From Litorimonas sp947503715 (GTDB lineage: Bacteria; Pseudomonadota; Alphaproteobacteria; Caulobacterales; Maricaulaceae), in assembly GCF_050271975.1 (NCBI RefSeq), contig NZ_CP189850.1:2232001-2296000 (forward strand): 64,000 bases of DNA. The letters are read 5' to 3'. Numbering within the stretch: the stretch's first letter is position 1; the number at the start of each line of letters is the position of its first letter. The notes under the pieces are model-generated. The model was not told the DNA's origin, did not search any database, and was given only the letters and a program-made list of their open reading frames with translations. A program made the translations under genes and the position numbers. Positions 16,395 to 25,475 of the stretch are shown piece by piece.

Positions 16395-17047
16395 TAGTCC
16401 TTCTTCACGTAAATTTCATGCAGGTCCTGACCGACCGTGCTGACCTTCATACGGTGCAAGCGTACGGCTTGGCCCATATTTGTCAGACTTAATGTACCCA
16501 CGCAGTCGCGACCATCTCCGCCCAACAGGACCGGCGCGCGGTACCAATGAATAGTGTCGAACAATCCTGCGCGGACAAAGCTAGCAATCAACATGCCGCC
16601 GCCCTCAACGAGGAGGGAGCGTATACCGCCCTGCCCCATAATATCGAGGGACTCTGTCAGGCTTAGTCCATCCTGATCGGTGACAGCGTGGACTTTAACG
16701 CCAACAGCCCGTAGCGCTTCGGATTTCTCGCACTCTCCGCCCCGCGTAAAAACCCAGCTAGGCGTTTCATTGGCTGAGGTCACAATGTTTGAACTCATAG
16801 AGAGTCGAAGTGTCGTATCGTAAACAATACGCGTTGGATTTTTCTGACCCGGCACGCGGGATGTCAGTCTGGGATTATCCAGCTCCGCCGTATTCGCCCC
16901 AACAGCAATCGCGTCATTTTCCGCGCGAAGGTAACGGCCATGCGCACGGGACGCTTCGCTGGTCACCCACTGGGAGTCACCATTGGAGAGCGCAATTTTA
17001 CCGTCGAGCGACGTTGCCAATTTGAGTGTAATTTTCGGACGCGACAA
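16394..17047 (-). CDS. ribD: Riboflavin-specific reductase, RibD C-terminal domain only
   Basis: Only the reductase half of RibD is present (217 residues; bifunctional RibD is about 360). It shows RPKITLKLATSLDGKIALSNGDSQWVTSEASRAHGRYLRAENDAIAVGANT, PTRIVYDTTLRL and GGIRSLLVEGGGMLIASF, the NADPH-dependent aminouracil reductase signatures. The N-terminal zinc deaminase (HAE and PCxxxGxxxPC motifs) is missing. There is no room for it, because nrdR ends two bases upstream. Translation starts at a TTG with GAGG about ten bases before it, inside the nrdR end. The deaminase step must be supplied from another locus. Confidence 0.9.
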   Translation of the reverse strand: MSRPKITLKLATSLDGKIALSNGDSQWVTSEASRAHGRYLRAENDAIAVGANTAELDNPRLTSRVPGQKNPTRIVYDTTLRLSMSSNIVTSANETPSWVFTRGGECEKSEALRAVGVKVHAVTDQDGLSLTESLDIMGQGGIRSLLVEGGGMLIASFVRAGLFDTIHWYRAPVLLGGDGRDCVGTLSLTNMGQAVRLHRMKVSTVGQDLHEIYVKKD

Positions 17048-17049
17048 AG

Positions 17050-17514
17050 CTACTCGTCCTCACTGCCAAGACGCTCATCCGTGATAAAGGACGCGAAATC
17101 ATCCGTCTCTTTAAAATCTTTATAGACCGAGGCGTAGCGCACATAGGCGATTTTGTCGAGGTTTGAGAGCCCCTCCATGACGAGTTGCCCGATGCGGTCC
17201 GATTGAATGTCGGAGGTTCCACCCGCTTCCAACTGGCGCACAACGCCGGAGATCATCTGCTCAATGCGTTCAGGCTCAACAGGTCGTTTCTGCAGGGAAA
17301 TCAGAACAGATCGCGCTAACTTATCCCGATCAAAGGGTGTGCGCCGACCTGATTTCTTTATGACCATCAATTCACGCAACTGGACGCGCTCAAATGTCGT
17401 GAAGCGGCCCGCACATTTCCCGCACTGGCGTCGACGCCGCACGGCGGTATTATCCTCCGCCTGACGGGAGTCTTTGACTTGAGTGTCTTCGGATGAACAA
17501 AAGGGACAGCGCAT
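17050..17514 (-). CDS. nrdR: Transcriptional repressor NrdR
   Basis: NrdR senses ATP/dATP and represses ribonucleotide reductase genes. A zinc ribbon is formed by MRCPFCSS (Cys3, Cys6) and CGKCAGRF (Cys31, Cys34) with RRRRQC between. The ATP-cone spans residues about 49-139 (VIKKSGRRTPFDRDKLARSVL through LSNLDKIAYVRYASVYKDF). The length of 154 residues is normal. It heads the riboflavin operon, an arrangement widespread in proteobacteria. Confidence 0.97.
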   Translation of the reverse strand: MRCPFCSSEDTQVKDSRQAEDNTAVRRRRQCGKCAGRFTTFERVQLRELMVIKKSGRRTPFDRDKLARSVLISLQKRPVEPERIEQMISGVVRQLEAGGTSDIQSDRIGQLVMEGLSNLDKIAYVRYASVYKDFKETDDFASFITDERLGSEDE

Positions 17515-17581
17515 TGTGGGGATATAGGAGGTTTACTCGAAAAGGCCAATTTTAATCAGACCCAACTGGGGCTGTACAGTC

Positions 17582-17923
17582 TCAGTCTTTCAAAACCAGA
17601 GCGGCCTCCCAACCATCATAATCTCCCGAAAATTTTTCCGCTAATTGTCGAATGGTCGAAAGACGTTTGCTTATATCACCCTCGATCAGCGTTCCGTCAT
17701 GATGGGCCCGTATGACATATCCCGTATCTCCATCAGACAGACCCGGTTGACCGAGTGCAACATCGTGAAACCCCTGCGCCAAGACTGCCCTCGCAAAACT
17801 ACGCGCTTCGGCTTCTTCCTCAAAATAGGTGTAATGAATGACATCTCGAATAGCCGATTTATCATCGCCGTGCCCGGCAATGGTTTTCAACGTTTCCGCA
17901 TCCATAGGCTCAAGCGAAGACAT
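17582..17923 (-). CDS. RraB-family (ribonuclease E inhibitor B-like) protein
   Basis: A 113-residue acidic cytosolic protein. HYTYFEEEAEARSFARAVLAQGF followed by a basic-poor beta region and the ending FSGDYDGWEAALV match the RraB/DUF ferredoxin-like fold, in which Y-D-G-W near the C-terminus is characteristic. RraB in E. coli binds RNase E and alters its substrate choice; whether this distant member does so is unknown. It lies between nrdR and glyA on the same strand, 19 bases after glyA starts that arm of the transcript. A second in-frame ATG (residue 7) could be the start. Confidence 0.65.
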   Translation of the reverse strand: MSSLEPMDAETLKTIAGHGDDKSAIRDVIHYTYFEEEAEARSFARAVLAQGFHDVALGQPGLSDGDTGYVIRAHHDGTLIEGDISKRLSTIRQLAEKFSGDYDGWEAALVLKD

Positions 17924-17942
17924 AGGGTTTTCAAAGTCTGTC

Positions 17943-19247
17943 TTAGCTGTAAATCGGGAAACGCGATGTCAGGGCGATCACGCGTTCTTTGACGCTTTCC
18001 TCGACCTCTGAATTGCCTTCCGGATTTTCTGCAAGACCGTCCAGAACCTCGACCATCAATTGCCCAATTTCACGGAATTCCGCAACGCCGAACCCCCGTG
18101 TGGTACCTGCAGGAGAACCGACACGGATACCTGACGTGATTGTGAACTTCTCTTTATCGAAAGGAATGCCGTTCTTGTTACACGTGATGTAAGCCTGTCC
18201 GAGTGCGGCTTCGGCGGCATTGCCTTTGACACCTTTGGGCGAGAGATCGATAAGCGCCAGATGCACATCCGTTCCACCTGACACCACAGCATAGCCGCCT
18301 TCGACGAGTGCAGACGCCATGGCGCGGCAATTATCGATGACCTGTTGCGAATAGGCTTTGAATTCCGGCTTCAGCGCATCACCAAACGCTACAGCCTTAC
18401 CTGCAATGACGTGCATGAGCGGTCCGCCCTGCATGCCCGGGAAAATCGCGGAATTGAACTTCTTCGCCAATTTCGCATCATCCGTCAGGATCATCCCGCC
18501 GCGCGGTCCACGAAGTGTCTTATGCGTTGTCGTTGTCGCGACATGCGCATGGGGAAATGGGGAAGGATGGGTTCCGCCCGCCACGAGTCCGGCAAAATGC
18601 GCCATATCACAGTGGAGATAGGCGCCAACCGCATCAGCTATCTCGCGGAAGCGTTTGAAATCTATCTGTCTTGGGTAAGCTGACCCGCCGCAGATGATGA
18701 GTTTCGGCTTATGCTCTTTTGCCAGCGCTTCAACCTGATCATAGTCAATCAAATGCGTATCTTCGAGAACGCCATAAGTTACAGCATTAAACCATTTGCC
18801 TGACATATTGGGCGGTGCGCCGTGGGTGAGATGCCCACCCGCCGCGAGGTCCATGCCGAGGATTGTGTCTCCGGGCTGTAGCAAAGCGAGAAAAACGCCC
18901 TGATTGGCTTGAGAGCCTGAATTGGGCTGCACATTGGCAAAGCCCACACCGAATAACTTACACGCCCGGTCAATCGCCAATTGCTCGGCGACGTCAACGT
19001 GCTCGCATCCACCATAATAGCGTTTGCCCGGATAACCTTCGGCATATTTATTCGTGAGGACGGAGCCCTGCGCTTCGAGGATAGCCTTGGAGACAATATT
19101 CTCGGACGCGATCAACTCAATCTCGTGCTGCTGACGGTGAAGCTCCGCCTCCATGCTCGCGAAGAGTTCAGGGTCACGCTCAGCGAGGCTTTCGGAGAAA
19201 TATTTATCGAGATGGGCAAAGCCCTGATCGTTTGCGGCGGCGGTCAT
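17943..19247 (-). CDS. glyA: Serine hydroxymethyltransferase
   Basis: A PLP enzyme interconverting serine and glycine while loading one-carbon units on tetrahydrofolate. The PLP lysine is Lys243 in TTTHKTLRGPRGG. Also present are IASENIVSKAILEAQGS, NKYAEGYPGKRYYGGCEHVD, VQPNSGSQANQGVF and DMAHFAGLVAGG. The length of 434 residues is normal. It precedes the RraB-like gene and nrdR on the same strand, so co-transcription is possible. Confidence 0.98.
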   Translation of the reverse strand: MTAAANDQGFAHLDKYFSESLAERDPELFASMEAELHRQQHEIELIASENIVSKAILEAQGSVLTNKYAEGYPGKRYYGGCEHVDVAEQLAIDRACKLFGVGFANVQPNSGSQANQGVFLALLQPGDTILGMDLAAGGHLTHGAPPNMSGKWFNAVTYGVLEDTHLIDYDQVEALAKEHKPKLIICGGSAYPRQIDFKRFREIADAVGAYLHCDMAHFAGLVAGGTHPSPFPHAHVATTTTHKTLRGPRGGMILTDDAKLAKKFNSAIFPGMQGGPLMHVIAGKAVAFGDALKPEFKAYSQQVIDNCRAMASALVEGGYAVVSGGTDVHLALIDLSPKGVKGNAAEAALGQAYITCNKNGIPFDKEKFTITSGIRVGSPAGTTRGFGVAEFREIGQLMVEVLDGLAENPEGNSEVEESVKERVIALTSRFPIYS

Positions 19248-19333
19248 AACCGGCTCCCTAGTGGGTGTTTTGTGAAATGCGGATAGGAAATTTCGTTAAC
19301 TGCCGCAATGGCAAGAAACGTCACATCTGTGGG

Positions 19334-20578
19334 CTATGCCACCTTCTCGCGCTTCAGTTCGAATTCTGCCCAAACTTCGTCCAACGCCGACATTAATTCA
19401 TCCATCATCTGGTCCGTGTGGAACGGGCCTGGAGTGAAGCGGAGGCGTTCTGTTCCACGTGGAACCGTTGGGAAATTGATGGGCTGAGCGTAAATCCCGA
19501 AATCCTCAATCAGGCGGTCAGAAATAGCCTGGCATTTCACAGGATCACCGACCATGAGCGGCACAATATGCGTTTCGCCGTCGATGAAGTCATATCCCCC
19601 TGCTCGCAAACGGGATTTCAATGTGTTGGCGCGTTCCTGCTGCGACACGCGTTTTTCCGGTGTGACCTTTAGAACTTTAACAGAGCGTAGTGCACCCGCA
19701 GCCGTGGATGGCGGAATGGAGGTCGTAAAGATAAAGCCGGACGCCATCGAGCGTACGGCATCAATAATGACAGAGTCTGCCGCGATATATCCGCCGACCA
19801 TGCCGTAGGCTTTTGCGAGTGTGCCTTGGATAATATCAATCCGATCCATCAGGCCGCGTTCTTCGCAGACACCGCCACCTGTAGGGCCGTACATGCCAAC
19901 CGCATGGACCTCGTCAATGTAGGTCAGCGCATTATATCTATCCGCTAGATCGCAGATTTCCTCAATCGGCGCGATATCCGCATCCATGGAGTAGACCGAC
20001 TCAAACGCGATAAGCTTGGGCGCATCATGCGGGATATCTTTGAGTTTGGCTTCAAGGTCGGCGAGATCATTATGTTTGAAAATCCGCTTCTCGCACCGCG
20101 CCCGCTGAATACCAGAGATCATAGAGGCATGGTTCATTTCGTCAGAAAGAATGATGAGCCCAGGAAGAATTTTACTCATGACACCCAAAGTGGCTTCATT
20201 CGCGACATAGCCGGAGGTCAGGACGAGTGCGGCATCTTTTTGATGTAACCCCGCTAATTCCTGCTCTAACTGAACGTGATAACGTGTTGTTCCGGATATA
20301 TTTCTTGTTCCGCCGGACCCTGTTCCCGCAGCATCCACTGCAGACTTCACCGCTTCAACGACACAAGGGTTTTGACCCATGCCGAGATAGTCATTGGAAC
20401 ACCAGACGGTGATATCTTTTTCGGTATTATCGTCCTTGAACCATGTCGCCCGTGGAAAAGCACCGGCTTTGCGACGGATATCGCGGAAGATGCGGTAACG
20501 TCCTTCATCCCGCACCGTGTTCACGGCTTTGGCAAAAGCATTTCTGAATTTCGTATCGGACATTATATCGCCAGTCAT
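19334..20578 (-). CDS. hemA: 5-aminolevulinate synthase
   Basis: This enzyme condenses glycine and succinyl-CoA to 5-aminolevulinate, the alphaproteobacterial (Shemin) route to heme. It shows WCSNDYLGMGQNPCVVEA, GSGGTRNISGTTRYHVQLE, SDEMNHASMISGIQ, YIDEVHAVGMYGPTGGGVCEERG and the PLP lysine Lys256 in QGTLAKAYGMVGGYI. The length of 414 residues is normal. The first ATG is preceded by GGAG at nine bases, so I keep it; a second ATG five codons later is possible. It is divergent from hemB, the next enzyme of the pathway, across 98 bases, which suggests shared control. Confidence 0.98.
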   Translation of the reverse strand: MTGDIMSDTKFRNAFAKAVNTVRDEGRYRIFRDIRRKAGAFPRATWFKDDNTEKDITVWCSNDYLGMGQNPCVVEAVKSAVDAAGTGSGGTRNISGTTRYHVQLEQELAGLHQKDAALVLTSGYVANEATLGVMSKILPGLIILSDEMNHASMISGIQRARCEKRIFKHNDLADLEAKLKDIPHDAPKLIAFESVYSMDADIAPIEEICDLADRYNALTYIDEVHAVGMYGPTGGGVCEERGLMDRIDIIQGTLAKAYGMVGGYIAADSVIIDAVRSMASGFIFTTSIPPSTAAGALRSVKVLKVTPEKRVSQQERANTLKSRLRAGGYDFIDGETHIVPLMVGDPVKCQAISDRLIEDFGIYAQPINFPTVPRGTERLRFTPGPFHTDQMMDELMSALDEVWAEFELKREKVA

Positions 20579-20676
20579 TTAGTCTCGCTCCACATAAGAC
20601 ATATCCATCAGATTTCCAATGGAAAAACCCGAACCGACTGTCTATGTCGCAGGGTAGAGTTTATTGAAGGTCAATT

Positions 20677-21666
20677 ATGTCGAACTACCCGCAAATGCGT
20701 CTGAGACGCCTTCGCAAAACGGACTGGATGCGGCGTATGGTGGCGGAAACGCGGCTGGACGTGTCCGACCTGATCTGGACCTGCATTGTTTCCGACTCAG
20801 GACTGGACCGCGTGGACGTGCCGAGCCTGCCCGGGGTTCAGAGATTATCTGTGAAAGCACTTGTAGAAGAGGCCCGCAAGGCCTCCGATCTCGGTATCCC
20901 TGCCCTCGCGATCTTCCCGAATATCTCGCCGGAATTCAAAAGTGAGGATGCGAGAGAAGCCGCAAACCCTAAAGGTATCGTCCCAGAAGCCGTTCGCGCC
21001 ATTAAAAAGGCTGTACCGGAAATCGGTGTGATCGTCGATGTGGCGCTCGATCCCTATACAAGCCACGGCCATGATGGTTTGATGGAAGGTGAAACCATCC
21101 TGAATGATCCCACAGTGGAAGCCCTAGCAAAGGTCGGGGTCATGCTGGCGGAAGCCGGTGCGGATATTGTAGCCCCATCAGACATGATGGACGGTCGTAT
21201 TGGCGCGGTCCGCGATGCATTGGATGATGCAGGACATGCGGATGTTTCAATCATGTCTTATGCTGCCAAATTCGCCTCCGGCTTTTACGGCCCATACCGT
21301 GACGCCATTGGCACCTCGACCACCCTAAAAGGCGACAAGCGCACCTATCAAATGAACCCCGCCAATATGAATATCGCCTTGCGGGAGGTCGAGTTGGACC
21401 TGACCGAAGGCGCGGATATGGTCATGGTCAAACCCGGCATGCCTTATTTAGACGTGATTTCAGCGATCAAACAGGAATTCGCCCGCCCGACCTTCGCATT
21501 TCAGGTTTCCGGCGAATATGCGATGATGAAAGCGGCCGGCGCGAATGGCTGGCTGGATTACGACCGCATCATGATGGAAACCCTGATGAGTTTTAAGCGC
21601 GCAGGCTGTGACGGAATTCTGACTTATGCGGCCTTGGAAGTTGCTGAGAAGTTGAAGTCAGCGTAA
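20677..21666 (+). CDS. hemB: Delta-aminolevulinic acid dehydratase (porphobilinogen synthase)
   Basis: HemB condenses two aminolevulinate molecules to porphobilinogen. The two Schiff-base lysines are Lys198 (SYAAKFASGFYGP) and Lys252 (MVMVKPGMPYLD). Where zinc-type enzymes have a cysteine triad, this one reads VALDPYTSHGHDG, the aspartate-rich Mg-dependent form usual in alphaproteobacteria. Length is 329 residues. It is transcribed away from hemA, directly coupling the first two committed heme steps at one locus. Confidence 0.98.
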   Translation: MSNYPQMRLRRLRKTDWMRRMVAETRLDVSDLIWTCIVSDSGLDRVDVPSLPGVQRLSVKALVEEARKASDLGIPALAIFPNISPEFKSEDAREAANPKGIVPEAVRAIKKAVPEIGVIVDVALDPYTSHGHDGLMEGETILNDPTVEALAKVGVMLAEAGADIVAPSDMMDGRIGAVRDALDDAGHADVSIMSYAAKFASGFYGPYRDAIGTSTTLKGDKRTYQMNPANMNIALREVELDLTEGADMVMVKPGMPYLDVISAIKQEFARPTFAFQVSGEYAMMKAAGANGWLDYDRIMMETLMSFKRAGCDGILTYAALEVAEKLKSA

Positions 21667-21710
21667 ATTCGAGTGAAAATATAGACTTAACTAGATAGGC
21701 ATATAAATTT

Positions 21711-21914
21711 ATGAAAAGTTTTATGAATGGCGATAGTCGGTTTCAACACGCCCTGATTATAGGTGCTGGCGCAGCATTGGGAATGTTAATTGCCTGTTTT
21801 ATCATTAATTGGGTGATTGCAAATTTCATTCCCTCGCACAGACCGATTTCATATTATATGGTTGCAGTTGTGTTTTTTTGCGGGTCTATAGGTGGATACT
21901 ACCTCAAGAAATAA
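21711..21914 (+). CDS. Small two-helix membrane protein, unknown
   Basis: A 67-residue protein with two hydrophobic segments: ALIIGAGAALGMLIACFIINWVIANFI (residues 14-40) and YYMVAVVFFCGSIGGYYL (48-65), ending in a Lys pair. I recognise no family. It follows hemB by 44 bases in an A/T-rich stretch with no strong ribosome site, and it faces the end of the dehydrogenase gene. Coding is supported by a clean transmembrane pattern and basic C-terminus, but is not certain. Membrane insertion is the only inference I would make. Confidence 0.5.
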   Translation: MKSFMNGDSRFQHALIIGAGAALGMLIACFIINWVIANFIPSHRPISYYMVAVVFFCGSIGGYYLKK

Positions 21915-21950
21915 CAGGTACTGAGAAGACGTCGATCTTAGAAAAAAGAA

Positions 21951-22814
21951 TCAATTTTTAGACTTTAACCGCGCCAATAAACTACTTGTATCCCAACGGC
22001 TTCCGCCAATCTGTTGAATGTCTGCGTAATACCCATCGACAAGTTTCGTCACGGGTAGGTCCACACCCAAATCACTTGCCGCGTCTAAGACAATTCCCAA
22101 ATCCTTGCGCATCCAGTCGACGGCAAAACCGAACTCATACTCGCCCTTCGCCATAGTCGAGGCACGGTTATCCATCTGCCAACTCTGCGCTGCGCCCTTG
22201 CCGATAGCGCCGACAACTTCGTCCACATCCAATCCGGCAGACTGCGCAAAATGAACGGCCTCGGAAAGGCCTTGCAGCAATCCGGCAATGCAAATCTGAT
22301 TGACCATTTTTGTTAGCTGTCCTGACCCGACGGGTCCCATCAATTTTACTGCTTTGGCATAGGCGTCAATCACGGGCTTGGCGGTATCGAAATGGGTCTG
22401 ATTTCCGCCGCACATGACTGTGAGTTGTCCATTCACAGCGCCTGCCTCTCCTCCGGAAATCGGAGCGTCGAGAAACCCAATATTTTTCGAAACGCACAAC
22501 TCTCCAACTTGCCGCGCACATTGCGCCGAAGCCGTTGTATGGTCCACGAGGATTGCGCCCGTCATCATGGATGGAACAGCTTTTCCGACCACTGCCAGAA
22601 CGTCCGCATCACGTCCTACGCACGTCATGACAAAGTCAGCCGATGCGACAGCCTTTTCTACACTGTCACAGGCCTCGCCCTCATATTCAGCCGCCCACTT
22701 TTCAGCTACAGACATCGTCCGGTTCCAGACTTTGACAGAATGTCCTTGCGCGAGAAGATGTCCTGCCATGGGATAGCCCATCACACCGAGCCCGAGAAAA
22801 GCGACGTTTGCCAT
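21951..22814 (-). CDS. 3-hydroxyisobutyrate dehydrogenase-family NAD(P)-dependent oxidoreductase
   Basis: A 287-residue beta-hydroxyacid dehydrogenase. It shows the Rossmann motif FLGLGVMGYPMAGHLL near the N-terminus, VDHTTASAQCAR and the catalytic-loop signature FLDAPISGGEAGAVNGQLTVMCGG. The catalytic lysine is in GSGQLTKMVNQI, and FAVDWMRKDLGIVLDAA is near the C-terminus. The family covers 3-hydroxyisobutyrate, tartronate semialdehyde and glyoxylate/succinic semialdehyde reductases; the exact substrate cannot be told. A further 79 open codons upstream are not family-like and overlap the divergent carrier gene, so I start at MANVAFLG. Confidence 0.9.
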   Translation of the reverse strand: MANVAFLGLGVMGYPMAGHLLAQGHSVKVWNRTMSVAEKWAAEYEGEACDSVEKAVASADFVMTCVGRDADVLAVVGKAVPSMMTGAILVDHTTASAQCARQVGELCVSKNIGFLDAPISGGEAGAVNGQLTVMCGGNQTHFDTAKPVIDAYAKAVKLMGPVGSGQLTKMVNQICIAGLLQGLSEAVHFAQSAGLDVDEVVGAIGKGAAQSWQMDNRASTMAKGEYEFGFAVDWMRKDLGIVLDAASDLGVDLPVTKLVDGYYADIQQIGGSRWDTSSLLARLKSKN

Positions 22815-22910
22815 TGAAAATCCTAACTCTTGTCTTGTCTTACCCGTGTCTATGCCGTTCATAGAAGTCATGACAACCCACCCGCATATGAATCGGCTCC
22901 GATAAGCCCG

Positions 22911-24731
22911 ATGTTGGCGCTTCCTGAAATCTGGCAGATGTGGGCCGTTTTCGCGATTGTCGCGGTGGGCGTCTATTTCTATGTCCGCGAGACATTCACG
23001 ATTGAGTCGATTAGTGTCGGCATTATCGTCGCCCTCATGCTGTTCTTCCACGTCTTCGCGCGGGAATCGACGCTTGATACAGGGACGCTTCTCTCAGGAT
23101 TTGCAGCCCCTGCCCTCGTCACAATCATGGCGCTGCTGGTGGTTGGACAAGGTATGTTCCAGACAGGGGCGCTGGAAGGCCCGATTGTTCAGGTGAACTC
23201 GTCGCTGGACAAGTCGCCGCGACTGACGCTTCTGGTCGTTTTCGCCGTCGCGTTCGCCGTCTCAATGTTCATGAATAACACGCCCGTCGTCGTCATGTTC
23301 ATTCCCGTTATGGCGGCCATGGCGACGCGGTTGGGTAAGAAAGCGTCGCGTTACATGATGCCGCTCTCATTCATTTCAATTCTGGCAGGCATGACGACCC
23401 TGATTGGTTCATCAACGAACTTACTTGTAAATGATGTCCTCGTCAGAACCACTGATTTTGAGCTGTCCTTCTTTACGCAATTCGTGCCGGGCATCTGCCT
23501 CGCCATTGTGGGTGCAGCCTATATTATCATCATGGCCCCCATCCTCCTGCCGGAACGTGAAGGATTGGAGACTGAAATCAATGCAACGGGCCATCAATAT
23601 ATCGCGCAAATCAGGGTGACACAGAACCATCCGCTCGTTGGCGCGCGGCCCGTCGCAGGCCTCTTCCCAACGCTGCGCGATGTCACCGTTCGTATGGTGC
23701 AACGCGGCGAAATTTCTAAGCTTCCGCCCTTTGAGGATCCGTTAGAAGCGGGTGATGTTCTGATTGTCGCGGCGACACGGAACAGTCTCTCAAAGCTTCT
23801 TTCCTCTCAGCCGGAATATCTCAAAGGGATGCTGGATATTGCGGGGTTCAATAATGGCGGCGATGTCAGTGCGGATACAATTGTCATTTCCGAAGCCGTC
23901 ATTGCGCCGGGTTCACGTATGATTGGCCGCAATATTGAGCAGATCGGTTTCCGGCGTCAGACCGGAACGCTCGTCCTCGGCATACAAAGGCGCTCCCGCA
24001 TGATCCGGAAACGAATGTTGGATATTCGCTTGGAAGCCGGCGATGTCCTGCTGCTATTCGGATATGACAGGGATATGCGCGCGCTCAGGAATGATCGAGA
24101 TCTTCTCCTGCTGGATTGGTCCATGGTCGAAATCCCTGATATTCGGAAATCGATGCTGGCAAGAATTATATTCATCGCAACAATCGTCTGCGCGGCAACA
24201 TCCATAGTCCCGATTGAGATTGCTGCATTAGGCGGTGCTTTGGGTATGATTGCCACGGGATGTTTAAATATACGCCAAGCCGTTCGCGCTTTGGACATGC
24301 GGATATTCCTCCTCATCGGTGCGGCCTTCGCCATGGGACTTTCGCTCGAACAAACGGGCGGTGCGGCCTTTATCGGCGAAGGCGTGGTCAATGCGTTTAT
24401 GCCCTATGGCAACCAAATCCTGATTGCCGCCGTCTTCCTCGTCATTGCCTTTTTCACCAATGTCATCAGTAACAGTGCTGCTGCGCTGCTCTTCGCGCCC
24501 ATAGCGTTAGAGATCAGCGCACAGACGGGCATAGACCCTATCGCCATGGTCCTGACGGTCATCTTCGCGGCCAATTGCTGTTTCGCGACACCCATTGCCT
24601 ATCAGACCAATCTTCTCGTCCTCGGTCCAGGTCATTACAAGTTCAGTGACTTCATCCGCTTTGGTGGACCGCTTATCGTCCTACTCTGGATTACATATAC
24701 CCTGCTTGCGCCCGTCTTTTTCCAGCTTTAG
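22911..24731 (+). CDS. SLC13/DASS-family anion transporter with RCK_C domains
   Basis: A 606-residue inner-membrane carrier. Membrane segments fill residues about 1-190 and 400-606. The central soluble part (about 210-380) holds two TrkA-C/RCK_C-type domains (RVTQNHPLVGARPVAGLFPTLRDV and APGSRMIGRNIEQIGFRRQTGTLVLGIQR). SMFMNNTPVVVMFIPVM and FTNVISNSAAALLFAPIALEI are the paired substrate-loop motifs of the family (the N-N-T and S-N-A signatures). Such proteins carry sulfate or dicarboxylates with sodium. The start at MLALPEIWQMW avoids a hydrophilic 27-residue lead. It is divergent from the dehydrogenase. Confidence 0.88.
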   Translation: MLALPEIWQMWAVFAIVAVGVYFYVRETFTIESISVGIIVALMLFFHVFARESTLDTGTLLSGFAAPALVTIMALLVVGQGMFQTGALEGPIVQVNSSLDKSPRLTLLVVFAVAFAVSMFMNNTPVVVMFIPVMAAMATRLGKKASRYMMPLSFISILAGMTTLIGSSTNLLVNDVLVRTTDFELSFFTQFVPGICLAIVGAAYIIIMAPILLPEREGLETEINATGHQYIAQIRVTQNHPLVGARPVAGLFPTLRDVTVRMVQRGEISKLPPFEDPLEAGDVLIVAATRNSLSKLLSSQPEYLKGMLDIAGFNNGGDVSADTIVISEAVIAPGSRMIGRNIEQIGFRRQTGTLVLGIQRRSRMIRKRMLDIRLEAGDVLLLFGYDRDMRALRNDRDLLLLDWSMVEIPDIRKSMLARIIFIATIVCAATSIVPIEIAALGGALGMIATGCLNIRQAVRALDMRIFLLIGAAFAMGLSLEQTGGAAFIGEGVVNAFMPYGNQILIAAVFLVIAFFTNVISNSAAALLFAPIALEISAQTGIDPIAMVLTVIFAANCCFATPIAYQTNLLVLGPGHYKFSDFIRFGGPLIVLLWITYTLLAPVFFQL

Positions 24732-24740
24732 ACCTAAGCC

Positions 24741-25475
24741 ATGAGTCATCTATTCGACCCGAACCAGTTACAATTCTATCTGACGATCCCGTCGCCCTGC
24801 CCCTATCTGCCAGACCGGATGGAGCGGAAGATATTCACACAGTTAGATCCGTTGGACGGCCCACACTTAAACAACTACCTGACCCATGCCGGTTTCCGGC
24901 GGTCCCAGAATGTTATCTACCGCCCGGCCTGCGAGAGTTGCCGTGAATGTCGAAGCCTGCGCGTAGATGTCGACGCTTTCCGCCCAACCAAGAGCTTCAA
25001 ACGCACGATTAAAAAGAACACCGACCTCGTTATCACATCAAAATATGCGGCGGCAACGGATGAGCAATTCGACCTGCTCAAGCGCTATCTCAACTCCCGT
25101 CACGTCGGTGGCGGCATGACGGATATGGACTTTGAACGCTATGAAATGATGGTGGAGGAATGCGCTTCCGAGACCGAGATTACCGAATTCCGGATGCAGG
25201 ACGGGAAACTCATTGCCGCGATGATCATTGATCGCCTGTCTGATGGTATGTCGCTCGTCTATAGTTTTTTCGATCCCGACTATTCAGATCGTTCACTCGG
25301 CAATTTCATGATCCTGACCCATATTGCGATGTGTGCAGAGGAAGATATGCCCTATCTCTATCTCGGCTATTGGGTGCCGGACAGTCCGAAAATGGCCTAT
25401 AAGGCGCGCTTCCGTCCCTGTGAAACCCTCACCCATATTGGCTGGAAAACACTGCCGAAATTCAACACTGCATGA
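24741..25475 (+). CDS. bpt: Aspartate/glutamate leucyltransferase
   Basis: Bpt moves leucine from Leu-tRNA to N-terminal Asp or Glu, marking proteins for ClpAP degradation in the bacterial N-degron pathway. It shows SPCPYLPDRMERKIF, HAGFRRSQNVIYRPACESCRECRSLRVDVDAFRPTKSFKRTIKKN and YLYLGYWVPDSPKMAYKARFRP, the ATE/Bpt family motifs with clustered cysteines. The length of 244 residues is normal. Its stop overlaps the TRAP binding-protein start (ATGA), so it heads a five-gene run, without an evident functional link. Confidence 0.96.
   Translation: MSHLFDPNQLQFYLTIPSPCPYLPDRMERKIFTQLDPLDGPHLNNYLTHAGFRRSQNVIYRPACESCRECRSLRVDVDAFRPTKSFKRTIKKNTDLVITSKYAAATDEQFDLLKRYLNSRHVGGGMTDMDFERYEMMVEECASETEITEFRMQDGKLIAAMIIDRLSDGMSLVYSFFDPDYSDRSLGNFMILTHIAMCAEEDMPYLYLGYWVPDSPKMAYKARFRPCETLTHIGWKTLPKFNTA

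Noticed and set aside
22815..23051. A 79-residue N-terminal extension of the hydroxyisobutyrate-type dehydrogenase
   Set aside because: It is hydrophilic, unlike the family, and would overlap the divergent SLC13 gene; the Rossmann motif begins right after MANVAF.
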